Assembly (NCBI GenBank): GCA_002497245.1 | Contig: DANB01000008.1 | Span: forward strand, 7,309-23,351 | Source of the DNA: Euryarchaeota archaeon UBA439 | Lineage (GTDB): Archaea; Thermoplasmatota; Poseidoniia; Poseidoniales; Thalassarchaeaceae | Length of the DNA: 16,043 nucleotides | Direction of reading: 5' to 3' | Shown here: in pieces, positions 4,706-13,230 of the stretch | Layout: each line of letters begins with the position of its first letter | How positions within the stretch are numbered: position 1 is the first letter of the stretch | Notes under the pieces: generated by a model | What the model saw: only the letters and a program-made list of their open reading frames with translations | The model's database searches: none | What the model was told of the DNA's origin: nothing | Program-made: the position numbers and the translations under genes

Positions 4706-6208
4706 ATGTGCGGAATTATTGGAATCGTTGGTAATCCCGCATATTCGGTTGCTTCGGATATTTATGATGGATTATTAGTTCTCCAACATCGAGGCCAAGA
4801 TGCAGCAGGAATTGTTACTTTCGATGATGAGAATTTGTACCATAGAAGAGCAAATGGATATGTTAGAGATATATTCAAAGAGAGGCATATGAAATCTTTG
4901 AAAGGTTCAGCAGGAATAGGTCATGTCCGATATCCTACAGCAGGGAGTTCATCCGTGGCAGAGGCTCAACCATTCTATACAAATACTCCATTCGGTGTCA
5001 GTTTAGCTCATAATGGGAATCTTAACAATACTGATGAAATACTTTCTAGTTTACTTGAATATGACCATCGAAGAATAAATACTAGCTCAGATTCTGAGGC
5101 ATTGCTAAACTTATTGGCAGCTGAAATTCAAAGGTCACTTAATGGCCGTCCAGGAGGCATGGATGCTTTAGATCATGAAGATGTATTCAGAGCTATTGAA
5201 AGGACACATATTAGGGCAGAGGGAAGTTACAGCGTAGTATCTTCAATTACCGGTTGGGGAGTGATTGCATTCCGAGATCCTCATGGTATCAGACCATTAT
5301 GTATGGGTGTAAGAAAAGTTAATGATTTCGAAGAAAGAGCATTTTCTTCAGAAAGTGCCGCTTTAATGGCTTTAGGCTTTGATTTAGAAAGAGATGTAAT
5401 GCCTGGTGAAGCTATTATTGTGAGGCTTGATGGCTCTTTCTATTCTAGACAATGTCATGCTGAGCCTCAGTATCGTCCATGTATCTTCGAACATGTTTAC
5501 TTTGCACGCCCCGATTCTGTTATCGATGGCATCTCTGTGCATTCTGCTCGTCTTCGAATGGGTGCATCATTAGCTCGCCGAATTAAAGAAAAAAATCCTC
5601 ATCATGGCATCGATGCAGTAATTCCAGTTCCTGATAGTGGATGCATAGCTGCTTTAGAATTAGCCAGAGAATTAGGTGTTCCTTATCGAGAAGGTTTTGT
5701 CAAAAATAGATATATTGGCCGTACTTTTATTATGCCCGGACAGTCAGTTAGGAAGGACTCAGTTAGGAAAAAACTTAACACGATATCTAGTGAATTTTTA
5801 GGCAAAACAGTCTTGATAGTTGATGATAGTATTGTCAGAGGAAATACTTCTAAGAGAATTGTTGAGATGGCTAGAAATGCAGGTGCAAAGAAAGTTTTCT
5901 TTGCTTCAGCCGCACCCCCTATTATTCACCCTAATGTGTATGGTATTGATATGCCTGCAAAAAATGAGTATGTGGCTTATAATAGGGATGTTTCAGAGAT
6001 TTGTACCGCTATAGGTGCTGATTGGATGATATACCAGGAACTTGATGATTTGGTAGAGGCCTGTTTAGGCGCAAGTGAGAATAATATTGCAACATTCGAT
6101 TGCTCTTGTTTCGATGGAGTTTATGTTACCGGTGGAATCACAGATGATTATCTAGATAGAATTGAGCAATCAAGAAATGATAAAGCGAAAAAATCTGCTT
6201 CTGCTTAA
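4706..6208 (+). CDS. purF: Amidophosphoribosyltransferase (glutamine PRPP amidotransferase)
   Basis: A 500-residue enzyme catalysing the first committed step of purine synthesis: PRPP plus glutamine gives 5-phosphoribosylamine. The class II glutaminase domain starts MCGIIGIVG, so Cys2 is the N-terminal nucleophile after Met removal and there is no propeptide. GHVRYPTAGSSS and LAHNGNL follow. The phosphoribosyltransferase domain has GFVKNRYIGRTFIMPGQS and the PRPP loop VLIVDDSIVRGNT (about 369-381). The C-terminus (PNVYGIDMPAKNEYVAY, FDCSCFDGVYVTGG) resembles the E. coli enzyme (505 residues), not the iron-sulfur Bacillus type: the position of one cluster cysteine is Asn410. It lies 57 nt after rpl37e with GAGGT 8 nt before the start. 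Confidence 0.97.
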   Translation: MCGIIGIVGNPAYSVASDIYDGLLVLQHRGQDAAGIVTFDDENLYHRRANGYVRDIFKERHMKSLKGSAGIGHVRYPTAGSSSVAEAQPFYTNTPFGVSLAHNGNLNNTDEILSSLLEYDHRRINTSSDSEALLNLLAAEIQRSLNGRPGGMDALDHEDVFRAIERTHIRAEGSYSVVSSITGWGVIAFRDPHGIRPLCMGVRKVNDFEERAFSSESAALMALGFDLERDVMPGEAIIVRLDGSFYSRQCHAEPQYRPCIFEHVYFARPDSVIDGISVHSARLRMGASLARRIKEKNPHHGIDAVIPVPDSGCIAALELARELGVPYREGFVKNRYIGRTFIMPGQSVRKDSVRKKLNTISSEFLGKTVLIVDDSIVRGNTSKRIVEMARNAGAKKVFFASAAPPIIHPNVYGIDMPAKNEYVAYNRDVSEICTAIGADWMIYQELDDLVEACLGASENNIATFDCSCFDGVYVTGGITDDYLDRIEQSRNDKAKKSASA

Positions 6209-6254
6209 CACATTTGCCAGTTAGGATGATAGGCAATCGTTGCTTAGTATATTC

Positions 6255-7742
6255 ATGGATTCCACTATTGAGGTTCTCAATTCTGTTGATGTCGGTGGTT
6301 TTCTAACTGTTGCGTGCGAAATGTCAGATGGAAATCTGGCAGTTGGCAATCAAGATGGTATTGTAAATATTATTTCACCTAATGGAAATACAAAAGAATC
6401 ATTTGAATTAGACGGTGAGATAATAGGTTTATTCGAAGTAGGCAGTAATTTAATTGTAGGCTCCAGTATTTCAGGCATAAGTGCATATTCCGGAGGTCTA
6501 GTTTGGAATCATGAATTAAATTCGGGATGTGAAATTATTTCTTTATGTGGCTTGAATTTCTTAGTTGCAGATAGTTCAGGACATTTATTAAAATTTGATA
6601 CTAATGGGACATTATTGTGGAAAAAAGAACTTGGCCAGATGACTCATATATGTAGTAATCAAAATGGAGATATTTCTGCAGTGGCTCTAGAAAATGGAGA
6701 TTTCATAATCATCGATAGTCATGGCGATAAAATCATAAGATCCGAAGCATCATCTGACGATATTGAAACAATTTCCTCTATGATATTTCGTTCAGAAGAT
6801 ATTCTCGTGGTCGCACGCAATTCACTTGGAATGACTATTGACGATAGACCCGAAAATCGAATAGAGTGCTGGAGCTCTAGAAAAGGTAAGATTCACAGTT
6901 GCGAAGTAGATAGTTTGGTTAATTGTATTACTTCTACTGAAAAAGGAGTTATTTTAGGATGTTTCAATGGTGAATTGTTAGAATTAGAAATTCAATCTAA
7001 GAAATATAATCAATTGTTTAAGTTTGATTATTCAATAAAGCAAATATTTCCTTGGAAAGAAGATATAATGATTGCTTCATGGTTTGATATAATTAGATTA
7101 AACTTGGAAGGAAATATTATTTGGAGCCTTGAACATATTGGAATAGTAGAAAAAATAATTCCAATCGGTGAATCTAGAGTCGCTATTTTAGGTGATGACA
7201 AGAAAAAATATATTCCTACTCCGATTTTCATAATAGATCCCGATTCTGAAATAATTTCTAATGAGTATATTTTCAAAGAAGAAAATTTAAATTCCGAATA
7301 TTCAGGGGCATTATCTCCCGAGGAGGAACATGCTTCTTCGTTGAAGCCTTTGTTACCTTCCGATTCTACCGAAATTTTTGAAGCATTAGATGAGGAATTA
7401 GAGATTGAAGTATCTCCTCCTATAATAGAGGTAGATATTTTAGAAGATTTATCAAAATCTGCTAAATCATTAAACATATCTCCAATTGTTGATGTTGGTG
7501 AAGATAAGACTGTTACTTCTGAGTCAGATGGCACGGCAGTAGTTCTTCTGGATGGTAGTAAATCATATGATCCCGATGGGGAAATCAAGAGTTGGTCTTG
7601 GGAAAATGATTCTGGAAAAGTTGTTTCAAATAATCCTCAGGTAAAAGTGAAATTACCAACGGGTGTCCATATTTTCTATCTTACAATTGTGGATGATAGA
7701 GGTGCTTCATCCAAGGCTGCTTTAACAGTCCAAGTTCTTTAA
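6255..7742 (+). CDS. Beta-propeller protein with C-terminal PKD domain
   Basis: A 495-residue protein of unknown function. Residues about 1-330 are repeats of short beta strands of the WD40/PQQ-like type, for example GNLAVGNQDGIVNIISPNG, GHLLKFDTNGTLLWKKEL and LNLEGNIIWSLEHI. An acidic, low-complexity linker follows at about 335-405. Residues about 407-495 form a PKD domain: SPIVDVGEDKTV, VLLDGSKSYDPDGEIKSWSW and FYLTIVDDRGASS. I see no signal peptide or membrane segment, odd for a PKD protein. I chose the ATG at 6255; a TTG at 6240 would add five residues. No clear ribosome-binding site is visible. It lies 46 nt after purF and its stop overlaps the next, convergent gene within TTAA. Confidence 0.8.
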   Translation: MDSTIEVLNSVDVGGFLTVACEMSDGNLAVGNQDGIVNIISPNGNTKESFELDGEIIGLFEVGSNLIVGSSISGISAYSGGLVWNHELNSGCEIISLCGLNFLVADSSGHLLKFDTNGTLLWKKELGQMTHICSNQNGDISAVALENGDFIIIDSHGDKIIRSEASSDDIETISSMIFRSEDILVVARNSLGMTIDDRPENRIECWSSRKGKIHSCEVDSLVNCITSTEKGVILGCFNGELLELEIQSKKYNQLFKFDYSIKQIFPWKEDIMIASWFDIIRLNLEGNIIWSLEHIGIVEKIIPIGESRVAILGDDKKKYIPTPIFIIDPDSEIISNEYIFKEENLNSEYSGALSPEEEHASSLKPLLPSDSTEIFEALDEELEIEVSPPIIEVDILEDLSKSAKSLNISPIVDVGEDKTVTSESDGTAVVLLDGSKSYDPDGEIKSWSWENDSGKVVSNNPQVKVKLPTGVHIFYLTIVDDRGASSKAALTVQVL

Positions 7743-8395
7743 TCTGCAAAAATCTCAACACTATTTGTGTACCAAATTACTCTAGCATTATTTTCCCAGT
7801 CATCATTATCTGACATGCCATCTAATAATATTGTACTCCCAACTGATAGAAATGCTGGATCTACAGTGGTATTTGTACCCCAAGGATTTTCATTGTCATT
7901 TCCAGCAAAGATATCCCAATTTTCCCTAACTAGTTCGTGATTAATGATTTTTTCTTCGAACATCCTGTATTCAAATGACACAGATCTTAGTGCATAATCT
8001 GCTACTTGGAATACACAATTATGTGACGGCCTAGTTACAGATGTGTTCTCCATTATTGTAAGATTAAGGACACAAACTTGTCCGTTTAACATACCTTCAC
8101 TATCGCCATTATCATTGTAACCTAATACTAAAGTTATATTAGTATCCGATTGCAGTTCTTGATGTATAATCTCTACCAGTGTAAATCTGATTCCAGCATC
8201 TCCATCGGGTTCTAAATCTGAGATGTCAGGGACATTATCTCCATCTTTATCTCCTAAGCCGGTCTGATAATCATCAAAAACAATATCTGCAAGACTTAAT
8301 CCAATTAATATTCCAAGAATCATGGCTGAAGCAACAACCAATTGGACACTTTTTTCCTCGAATACATTAGAGTCCATGACCTTTCGAAAAGGCAT
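7739..8395 (-). CDS. Membrane-anchored protein with calcium-type DxDGD motif
   Basis: An unrecognised 218-residue protein. A single hydrophobic segment at about residues 16-37 (SVQLVVASAMILGILIGLSL) would act as a signal anchor, with the rest outside the cell. Just after it comes DKDGDNVPDISDLEPDGD, an aspartate-rich pattern like thrombospondin type 3 or dockerin calcium loops. The remainder contains beta-rich stretches and two cysteines that could form a disulfide. I chose the ATG at 8393-8395; a TTG 21 bases upstream and an ATG 18 bases downstream are alternatives. It lies 25 nt after etfA on the same strand and may be co-transcribed, but nothing in it suggests a role in electron transfer. 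Confidence 0.72.
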   Translation of the reverse strand: MPFRKVMDSNVFEEKSVQLVVASAMILGILIGLSLADIVFDDYQTGLGDKDGDNVPDISDLEPDGDAGIRFTLVEIIHQELQSDTNITLVLGYNDNGDSEGMLNGQVCVLNLTIMENTSVTRPSHNCVFQVADYALRSVSFEYRMFEEKIINHELVRENWDIFAGNDNENPWGTNTTVDPAFLSVGSTILLDGMSDNDDWENNARVIWYTNSVEIFAD

Positions 8396-8420
8396 CTTAA
8401 TTTCAACGCATTGCAACTAA

Positions 8421-9341
8421 TTACGACTGTAACTCTGAAAGTGATGATTTTAATGCAGGAATTGCATCTTCCCATGATGCAACTATTCCGTAATCTGCTA
8501 CACCAAAAATTGGTGCATCAGGATCTTTATTTATGGCCAATATGTATTTACTGGATCTCATACCTGCTAAGTGTTGTATAGCTCCAGAAATTCCAACTGC
8601 AATATAGAGGGAAGGTGTCACAGTCTTTCCTGTTTGTCCAACTTGCATTCTATGAGGCATACCCCACTCATCAACTACTGCTCTACTGGCCCCTACTGCC
8701 GCGCCGATAGTATCTGCAATTTCTTCTAAATGTGAGAAATTTTCAATTGTCCCCATTCCTCGTCCTCCTGAAATAATGATATCAGCCTCTGTAACATCTA
8801 ATCTTTCGCTTGCTTTATTGATAGCTTCTTGAATTGCAATCTTCACATCTGCTGATTGATCAACCACATTTATTGGAGCATCATTACCTGTCCCTGCTGC
8901 TTCAAAGGCATTGGGTCTTAATGTAATAACTGCACTTCCAGAAATTGTTAGTGATTCCATTGCTTTACCAGAATAAATAGGTCTACTAACAGTAATTCCT
9001 TCAGACATAGATACTACGTCCTGTATAATTGGTATGTCTTTTTGAGCAGCAATTCTGGCACCTATTTCTCTCCCATTTGGTGATGCTGAAATCAAAATCA
9101 TTTCTCCACACATTGAAGACATGGCTGAGGCCCAAGCCCCACCATCAAAAATATTGAAACAATCTCCATTTGCTGAAATTACTTTCTCTACTCCGTTTAT
9201 TTTTGCTGCTTCAGAAGCTCCAACCCCATTCGGGCAAATTACAGTTGAATTCGAGCCCATACTTGCTGCTGCCCCAATTAGTTGGTATGTTGTTGGGTGA
9301 AGTGAATCACCGTTTGTTTCTGCTATTATTGTAAAATCCAT
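8421..9341 (-). CDS. etfA: Electron transfer flavoprotein subunit alpha
   Basis: A 306-residue subunit that carries the FAD of the ETF heterodimer, which accepts electrons from acyl-CoA dehydrogenases. The C-terminal FAD domain is strongly conserved: SGGRGMG (191-197), VGASRAVVDE, VGQTGKTV (234-241), SGAIQHLAGM (252-261) and INKDPDAPIFGVADYG. The N-terminal Rossmann-like domain starts MDFTIIAE. GAGGTGA stands just before the ATG and overlaps the etfB stop, so the two subunits are translationally coupled 9 nt apart. It belongs with etfB and gcdH. The electron acceptor, usually ETF:quinone oxidoreductase, is not in this window. Confidence 0.96.
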   Translation of the reverse strand: MDFTIIAETNGDSLHPTTYQLIGAAASMGSNSTVICPNGVGASEAAKINGVEKVISANGDCFNIFDGGAWASAMSSMCGEMILISASPNGREIGARIAAQKDIPIIQDVVSMSEGITVSRPIYSGKAMESLTISGSAVITLRPNAFEAAGTGNDAPINVVDQSADVKIAIQEAINKASERLDVTEADIIISGGRGMGTIENFSHLEEIADTIGAAVGASRAVVDEWGMPHRMQVGQTGKTVTPSLYIAVGISGAIQHLAGMRSSKYILAINKDPDAPIFGVADYGIVASWEDAIPALKSSLSELQS

Positions 9342-9350
9342 TTTTTCACC

Positions 9351-10106
9351 TCAAATTACGTTTGCCTCATTCCTTAATTTCGAAACTACTTCATTAACAT
9401 GTTCTGCACCTTCGAATTTTTGCCCAGCCGGCTTCTCTGGCGGAGGGTTTTGAGAATTAAGAGTGACATTTGAAGAATCTAAGACAACTCCTAAATCGCC
9501 AGATGTAATTGATTCAACTTGTTTCTTTTTAGCCATCATAATCCCTCTAACATTGGGTCTTCTTAGTTCATGTGTTCCTTTATCAAAAGCAAAAACACTG
9601 AGCCCATCGACGGCAACTTTTTCGGTACCTGAATTACTTGGTCTAATTGTTGAAAACTTTCCTTCTGAGTAATTAACTTCTGTGACTAAAGTTACACATG
9701 CAGCATCAATAAGTTCAGCAACTCCCGGGCCAGTCGATCCACTATTAGTATCGGCAGCTTGTTTACCACATAATACAATTTGAGAATCAAATCTTCTCAC
9801 AGCAGCAGCTAGTAGTTTCTGGACATGGGTGCTGTCAGTAACGCCATCATTTGAGATATGAACAAGAGTATCGGCTCCTACTGCAGCAGCATCTGTAAGC
9901 ATTTTTTTTGTCCTCTCGGGTCCACAAGTTATGGCTACTAAATTGCCACCAGTTTTTTCTTTCAATTGAAGCCCTGATTCTAATGCATATTCGTCATATG
10001 GGCTCATTGACCATTTACTGACTGAGTTTTCGTCTACCTTCCCACCTGAGATGGTGATTTTTGCGGTTGTATCTGGAACTTGTTTTAGTAGCACTGTTAT
10101 ATTCAT
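9351..10106 (-). CDS. etfB: Electron transfer flavoprotein subunit beta
   Basis: A 251-residue partner of EtfA that binds AMP in classical ETFs. Signatures are KQVPDT (8-13), SPYDEYALE (35-43), the GKQAADT segment (114-120) followed by GSTGPGVAEL, and MMAKKK (190-195). GAGGG lies 6 nt before the ATG. It begins 41 nt after gcdH ends and is followed at 9 nt by etfA. The gene order indicates a dedicated or shared electron acceptor for acyl-CoA dehydrogenases. I see nothing suggesting the bifurcating type, such as a clustered butyryl-CoA dehydrogenase and ferredoxin, but I cannot exclude it. Confidence 0.95.
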   Translation of the reverse strand: MNITVLLKQVPDTTAKITISGGKVDENSVSKWSMSPYDEYALESGLQLKEKTGGNLVAITCGPERTKKMLTDAAAVGADTLVHISNDGVTDSTHVQKLLAAAVRRFDSQIVLCGKQAADTNSGSTGPGVAELIDAACVTLVTEVNYSEGKFSTIRPSNSGTEKVAVDGLSVFAFDKGTHELRRPNVRGIMMAKKKQVESITSGDLGVVLDSSNVTLNSQNPPPEKPAGQKFEGAEHVNEVVSKLRNEANVI

Positions 10107-10147
10107 TTTCTTCCCTCATTTTCCCAATTTAATTAATGTTTATAGTT

Positions 10148-11329
10148 TTAGGCTTCTCTAGTGAATGCTTGTATCCCCGTGATGTGCCTTCCTATTATTA
10201 GATTGTGAATATCATGTGTCCCTTCATATGTTTTTACAGATTCTAAATTCGCCATATGTCTCATTATGGGGTATTCATCAAGTATTCCATTGGCTCCATG
10301 AATATCTCTCGCAACTCTTGCAATTTCAAGAGCGATATCGACATTATTCATTTTAGCTAACGAGATATGCTCTGGAATCCAATCTCCAGAATCTTTCTTT
10401 TGTCCTAAGTGATATGCTAATAATTGTCCTTTTGTAATCTCTCTTAGCATCCAAGATAATTTATTTTGTACTAATTGATAGGAGGCAATTGGATGATCAA
10501 ATTGGATTCTACTCATGGCATAATCTTTGGCAGAGTCGAAACAAGCTTGTGCTGAGCCCAATGCCCCCCAAGAAATTCCATATCTAGCATTATTTAGACA
10601 AGAAAATGGACCTCTTAATCCCTTAACTCCTGGCAACATCCTGTCTTTTGGGATTTTACAATCTTGGAATACTAACTCACTTGTTACACTCGCCTTCAGA
10701 GAGTGTTTACCTTTCATCTCAGGTGCAGAAAAACCTGGGTCGTTCTTTTCAACGATAAATCCTCGAATCACTCCATCTAATTTCGCCCAAACTACTGCGA
10801 GTTCTGCAATTGAACCATTAGTAATCCACATTTTTGCACCATTAAGGAGATAATGATCGCCCATATCTTCTGCTTTAGTAATCATGTCTCCAGGATTAGA
10901 TCCATAATCTGGTTCAGTTAATCCGAAACAGCCAATCCATTCTCCACTAGCCATTTTTGGCAAATAATGATTTTTTTGCTCTTCACTTCCAAAGTCCCAA
11001 ATTGGATACATTGCAAGTGAACCTTGGACACTGGCAAAAGATCTAAGGCCGCTATCTCCTCTTTCTAACTCTCTACAAATTACTCCGTAAGCGGTATAAG
11101 AAAGACCTGGGCAATCATATCCTTTTAGAGGTGCACCGAGTACTCCCATTTCTCCTAAAGCAACTCTCCACTCGTCGGGAAATACTCCCTCTCTGCAAGC
11201 AATTTCTATGTTTGGGATGACTTCTTCATCGACCCAATCACGTACCATGTCTCGAACCATTCTTTCTTCTTCTGTCAATAACGAGTCAACATCGTAGAAG
11301 TCTAGAGCCTCATATGCCATAATTCTCAT
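10148..11329 (-). CDS. gcdH: Acyl-CoA dehydrogenase, glutaryl-CoA dehydrogenase-like
   Basis: A 393-residue FAD enzyme. The best fit is glutaryl-CoA dehydrogenase, which oxidises and decarboxylates glutaryl-CoA to crotonyl-CoA in lysine and tryptophan breakdown. The order is typical: LTEPDYGSNPG (137-147), WITNG (168-172), KHSLKASVTSELVF, LRGPFSCLNNARYGI and the catalytic-base motif TYEGTHDIH with Glu369. Arg96 in GLRSFAS matches the arginine that binds the glutaryl carboxylate in the human enzyme. Electrons would pass to the EtfAB encoded directly downstream. The ATG at 11327-11329 is used; another lies 9 bases inside, and neither has a clear ribosome-binding site. Substrate assignment is by family resemblance. 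Confidence 0.9.
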   Translation of the reverse strand: MRIMAYEALDFYDVDSLLTEEERMVRDMVRDWVDEEVIPNIEIACREGVFPDEWRVALGEMGVLGAPLKGYDCPGLSYTAYGVICRELERGDSGLRSFASVQGSLAMYPIWDFGSEEQKNHYLPKMASGEWIGCFGLTEPDYGSNPGDMITKAEDMGDHYLLNGAKMWITNGSIAELAVVWAKLDGVIRGFIVEKNDPGFSAPEMKGKHSLKASVTSELVFQDCKIPKDRMLPGVKGLRGPFSCLNNARYGISWGALGSAQACFDSAKDYAMSRIQFDHPIASYQLVQNKLSWMLREITKGQLLAYHLGQKKDSGDWIPEHISLAKMNNVDIALEIARVARDIHGANGILDEYPIMRHMANLESVKTYEGTHDIHNLIIGRHITGIQAFTREA

Positions 11330-11388
11330 TTGTCGGCGATAATAGAAGCCACATGAATGTTCCTGATTGGCCCAGTCAGAATCTAGCC

Positions 11389-12603
11389 CTATCTTTTACC
11401 TCTTCCTTTCCTTTTTGCATCCCTTTTTTCTTGTTTATTTCCAAACTTCATCGTCATCGAATATTGCAGCCTTGGAGATGCGGTGTAGACTAAAGTTAGT
11501 ATCAACATCCCAATGGTTAATGGGATTAGAAAACCCACAATTCCTCCAACTATTACGCCTATTTCACTTCCCTCTTCTGTAGAGTGGAATTCTATTACAG
11601 TACCGCGACTCGTTATTATCCATCCGCTATCTTCTCCATTATTCCAAGTACCAATTATTCTTTCACCAGAAATCTCAACATCAAACTTTTGAGCATCTTC
11701 ATTTTCCAACCAGGGATAGGTCGCATTCTTACTAACATCATGTTCAAGTAATGAAAATGGTGCTACGACAATCAATGATCTTGCATCATTTTGGTGACTT
11801 ATATGGGTAAATTGTCCTTCAATCCCTTGAATCGTACTAACTGATAATTCACTTTCTATAGCATTTGTAGAGTGTAATTGAATTATTCCTATTTCTTGAC
11901 TACTAGAAACTGATACACAAGATAAGTAATAGTTTGACGGACAAATAACACTATTCCAAGGGTAGAAATTCCCTCCAATCCAGGTGAGTACATGATTCCT
12001 ATCGATGATACCAATTCCATCAGTAACTGAAGATATTACACAAAGCATGACATCATCATGACAATCGATATCTGTGATATCACCTTCTCCCCGTCCTTCA
12101 ATTAGATGTGTATCGAGTCCCCCATCGCCTTGAGCCCGAACTCTCCATAGCCATCCATCATCACCTCCTACATATGCCCAAGAGCCTGCTGTATTCCATG
12201 CTACTGAATTTAAATTAGTTTGCCCGAAGTTCATTTTTTCTCCTGCCTGTGTCAAGGAAAAATCATCTACTGCAAATCGAAGAATCATCCCTTCATCTCC
12301 AACTAAAAGAGCAGTCCCTCCTCCTGGGTGCCAATCAGCATCTCTCATAGTTTGATTATCACTTGCAGCAAGTAATACTTGTGAATCAGGATTTTTTGAG
12401 GAAATAATGCTAGCATAGCCACCTTCAGCGTAAATTAATATTTTATCTTCTTCAGGGTTTTCTGCTACCCCCTTTATCGATAAATCGTTCTCACTTAGAT
12501 GAATAACTGAATCAAGTTCGACTGCCGATTCTGCATTTACAATTGGTGACAAAAATACTAAACTAGTCATCAACCCAACAACTACCGCTCTTAACACAGC
12601 CAT
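11389..12603 (-). CDS. Secreted, membrane-anchored beta-propeller protein
   Basis: A 404-residue protein of unknown function. Residues 1-24 are a signal peptide (VVVGLMTSLVFLSPIVNA), with cleavage likely after Val-Asn-Ala. The middle has repeated strands resembling WD40 or BNR blades: DADWHPGGGTALLVGDEG, SVAWNTAGSWAYVGGDDG and related segments. A hydrophobic segment at about 352-378 (VIVGGIVGFLIPLTIGMLIL) and a very basic tail (KRDAKRKGRGKR) would anchor the C-terminus with the tail in the cytoplasm. Such anchored propellers often bind surface ligands or other proteins; no substrate can be named. It lies 59 nt upstream of gcdH on the same strand and diverges from the DUF5611-like gene. Confidence 0.82.
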   Translation of the reverse strand: MAVLRAVVVGLMTSLVFLSPIVNAESAVELDSVIHLSENDLSIKGVAENPEEDKILIYAEGGYASIISSKNPDSQVLLAASDNQTMRDADWHPGGGTALLVGDEGMILRFAVDDFSLTQAGEKMNFGQTNLNSVAWNTAGSWAYVGGDDGWLWRVRAQGDGGLDTHLIEGRGEGDITDIDCHDDVMLCVISSVTDGIGIIDRNHVLTWIGGNFYPWNSVICPSNYYLSCVSVSSSQEIGIIQLHSTNAIESELSVSTIQGIEGQFTHISHQNDARSLIVVAPFSLLEHDVSKNATYPWLENEDAQKFDVEISGERIIGTWNNGEDSGWIITSRGTVIEFHSTEEGSEIGVIVGGIVGFLIPLTIGMLILTLVYTASPRLQYSMTMKFGNKQEKRDAKRKGRGKR

Positions 12604-12702
12604 GGTCCTGCGGAAACGGATGTAGGTTTAGGCCTGTTTATTGCTATCTACGGTTATCTTTCCCTCGTAGTATTGAATAAGCAATTACTTCTCGCTAGAC
12701 GT
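12604..12702. promoter_or_regulatory. Divergent intergenic region, probable promoters both ways
   Basis: This 99-base gap separates the starts of two divergent genes. TTTATT at 12637-12642 (AATAAA on the other strand) is the only clear A/T core and could serve either direction: start near 12615 for the minus gene, near 12668 for the plus gene. No other structure stands out. Confidence 0.3.
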
Positions 12703-13218
12703 ATGGAGAGATTCGACGTTAAGCGAGGATTGATGAAACAAATTAATGAAGACGGTGGTTTAGCAGCATTGGCTGCTAAATATTTTGAGAATGTGAAGGC
12801 TAATGATGACGGTTCCTTTACGGGTTCTCATGATATTATGACTTCAATCGAGGGAAGTTTTTCAGATACTGGAGCACTAGTTATTGATGTAAAGAATGTA
12901 CCTCCTAATTTTGATGACCCTGAAGCTATGAAAATAGCACAGGATAGTCGTAAAAGATGGACTCAATTTCTTGATGAAGCAACCGGATATAATTCAAAAC
13001 AACGTGGCGACAAAGCTAAGGAATGGGCTAAAAAAGCATCTAAGGCCAAATCTGCAGTTAGTGCAGCCAGACATTTCATGAAGATGTCTCAAAATGTTTC
13101 AGACGATAAAAAATCCCAAGCAGAGGCATTAATTGCAGAAATAGAATCTGCATTGGAAGAAGGCGAAAACACAAGAGCAGCTGGTCGCGGTGAAAAATTA
13201 GATAAATTATTCAAATGA
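12703..13218 (+). CDS. Conserved archaeal protein, DUF5611-like
   Basis: A 171-residue soluble protein. The N-terminal half (ERFDVKRG, then a helix and strands ending FLDEATGYNSKQR, residues 89-101) recalls the small archaeal DUF5611 family, recognised from memory. The C-terminal 70 residues are charged, alanine- and lysine-rich and probably helical. I chose the ATG at 12703 because family members begin close to the ERFDVKRG motif; a TTG at 12673 would add ten residues. tyrS starts 12 nt after the stop, so the two are likely co-transcribed. The function is unknown; the basic surface and coupling to a tRNA synthetase would fit an RNA-related role, which is only an inference. Confidence 0.75.
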   Translation: MERFDVKRGLMKQINEDGGLAALAAKYFENVKANDDGSFTGSHDIMTSIEGSFSDTGALVIDVKNVPPNFDDPEAMKIAQDSRKRWTQFLDEATGYNSKQRGDKAKEWAKKASKAKSAVSAARHFMKMSQNVSDDKKSQAEALIAEIESALEEGENTRAAGRGEKLDKLFK

Positions 13219-13230
13219 TTTGGTGATTAT

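Noticed and set aside
7028..7588. 186-codon open frame on the minus strand
   Set aside because: It lies antisense to the propeller-PKD gene, is serine-rich in a way that mirrors the sense codons, and has no family features.
8421..10106. Electron-bifurcating ETF
   Set aside because: The neighbouring dehydrogenase is glutaryl-CoA-like and no ferredoxin or FixC/FixX-type partner is visible, so the ordinary ETF is the simpler call.
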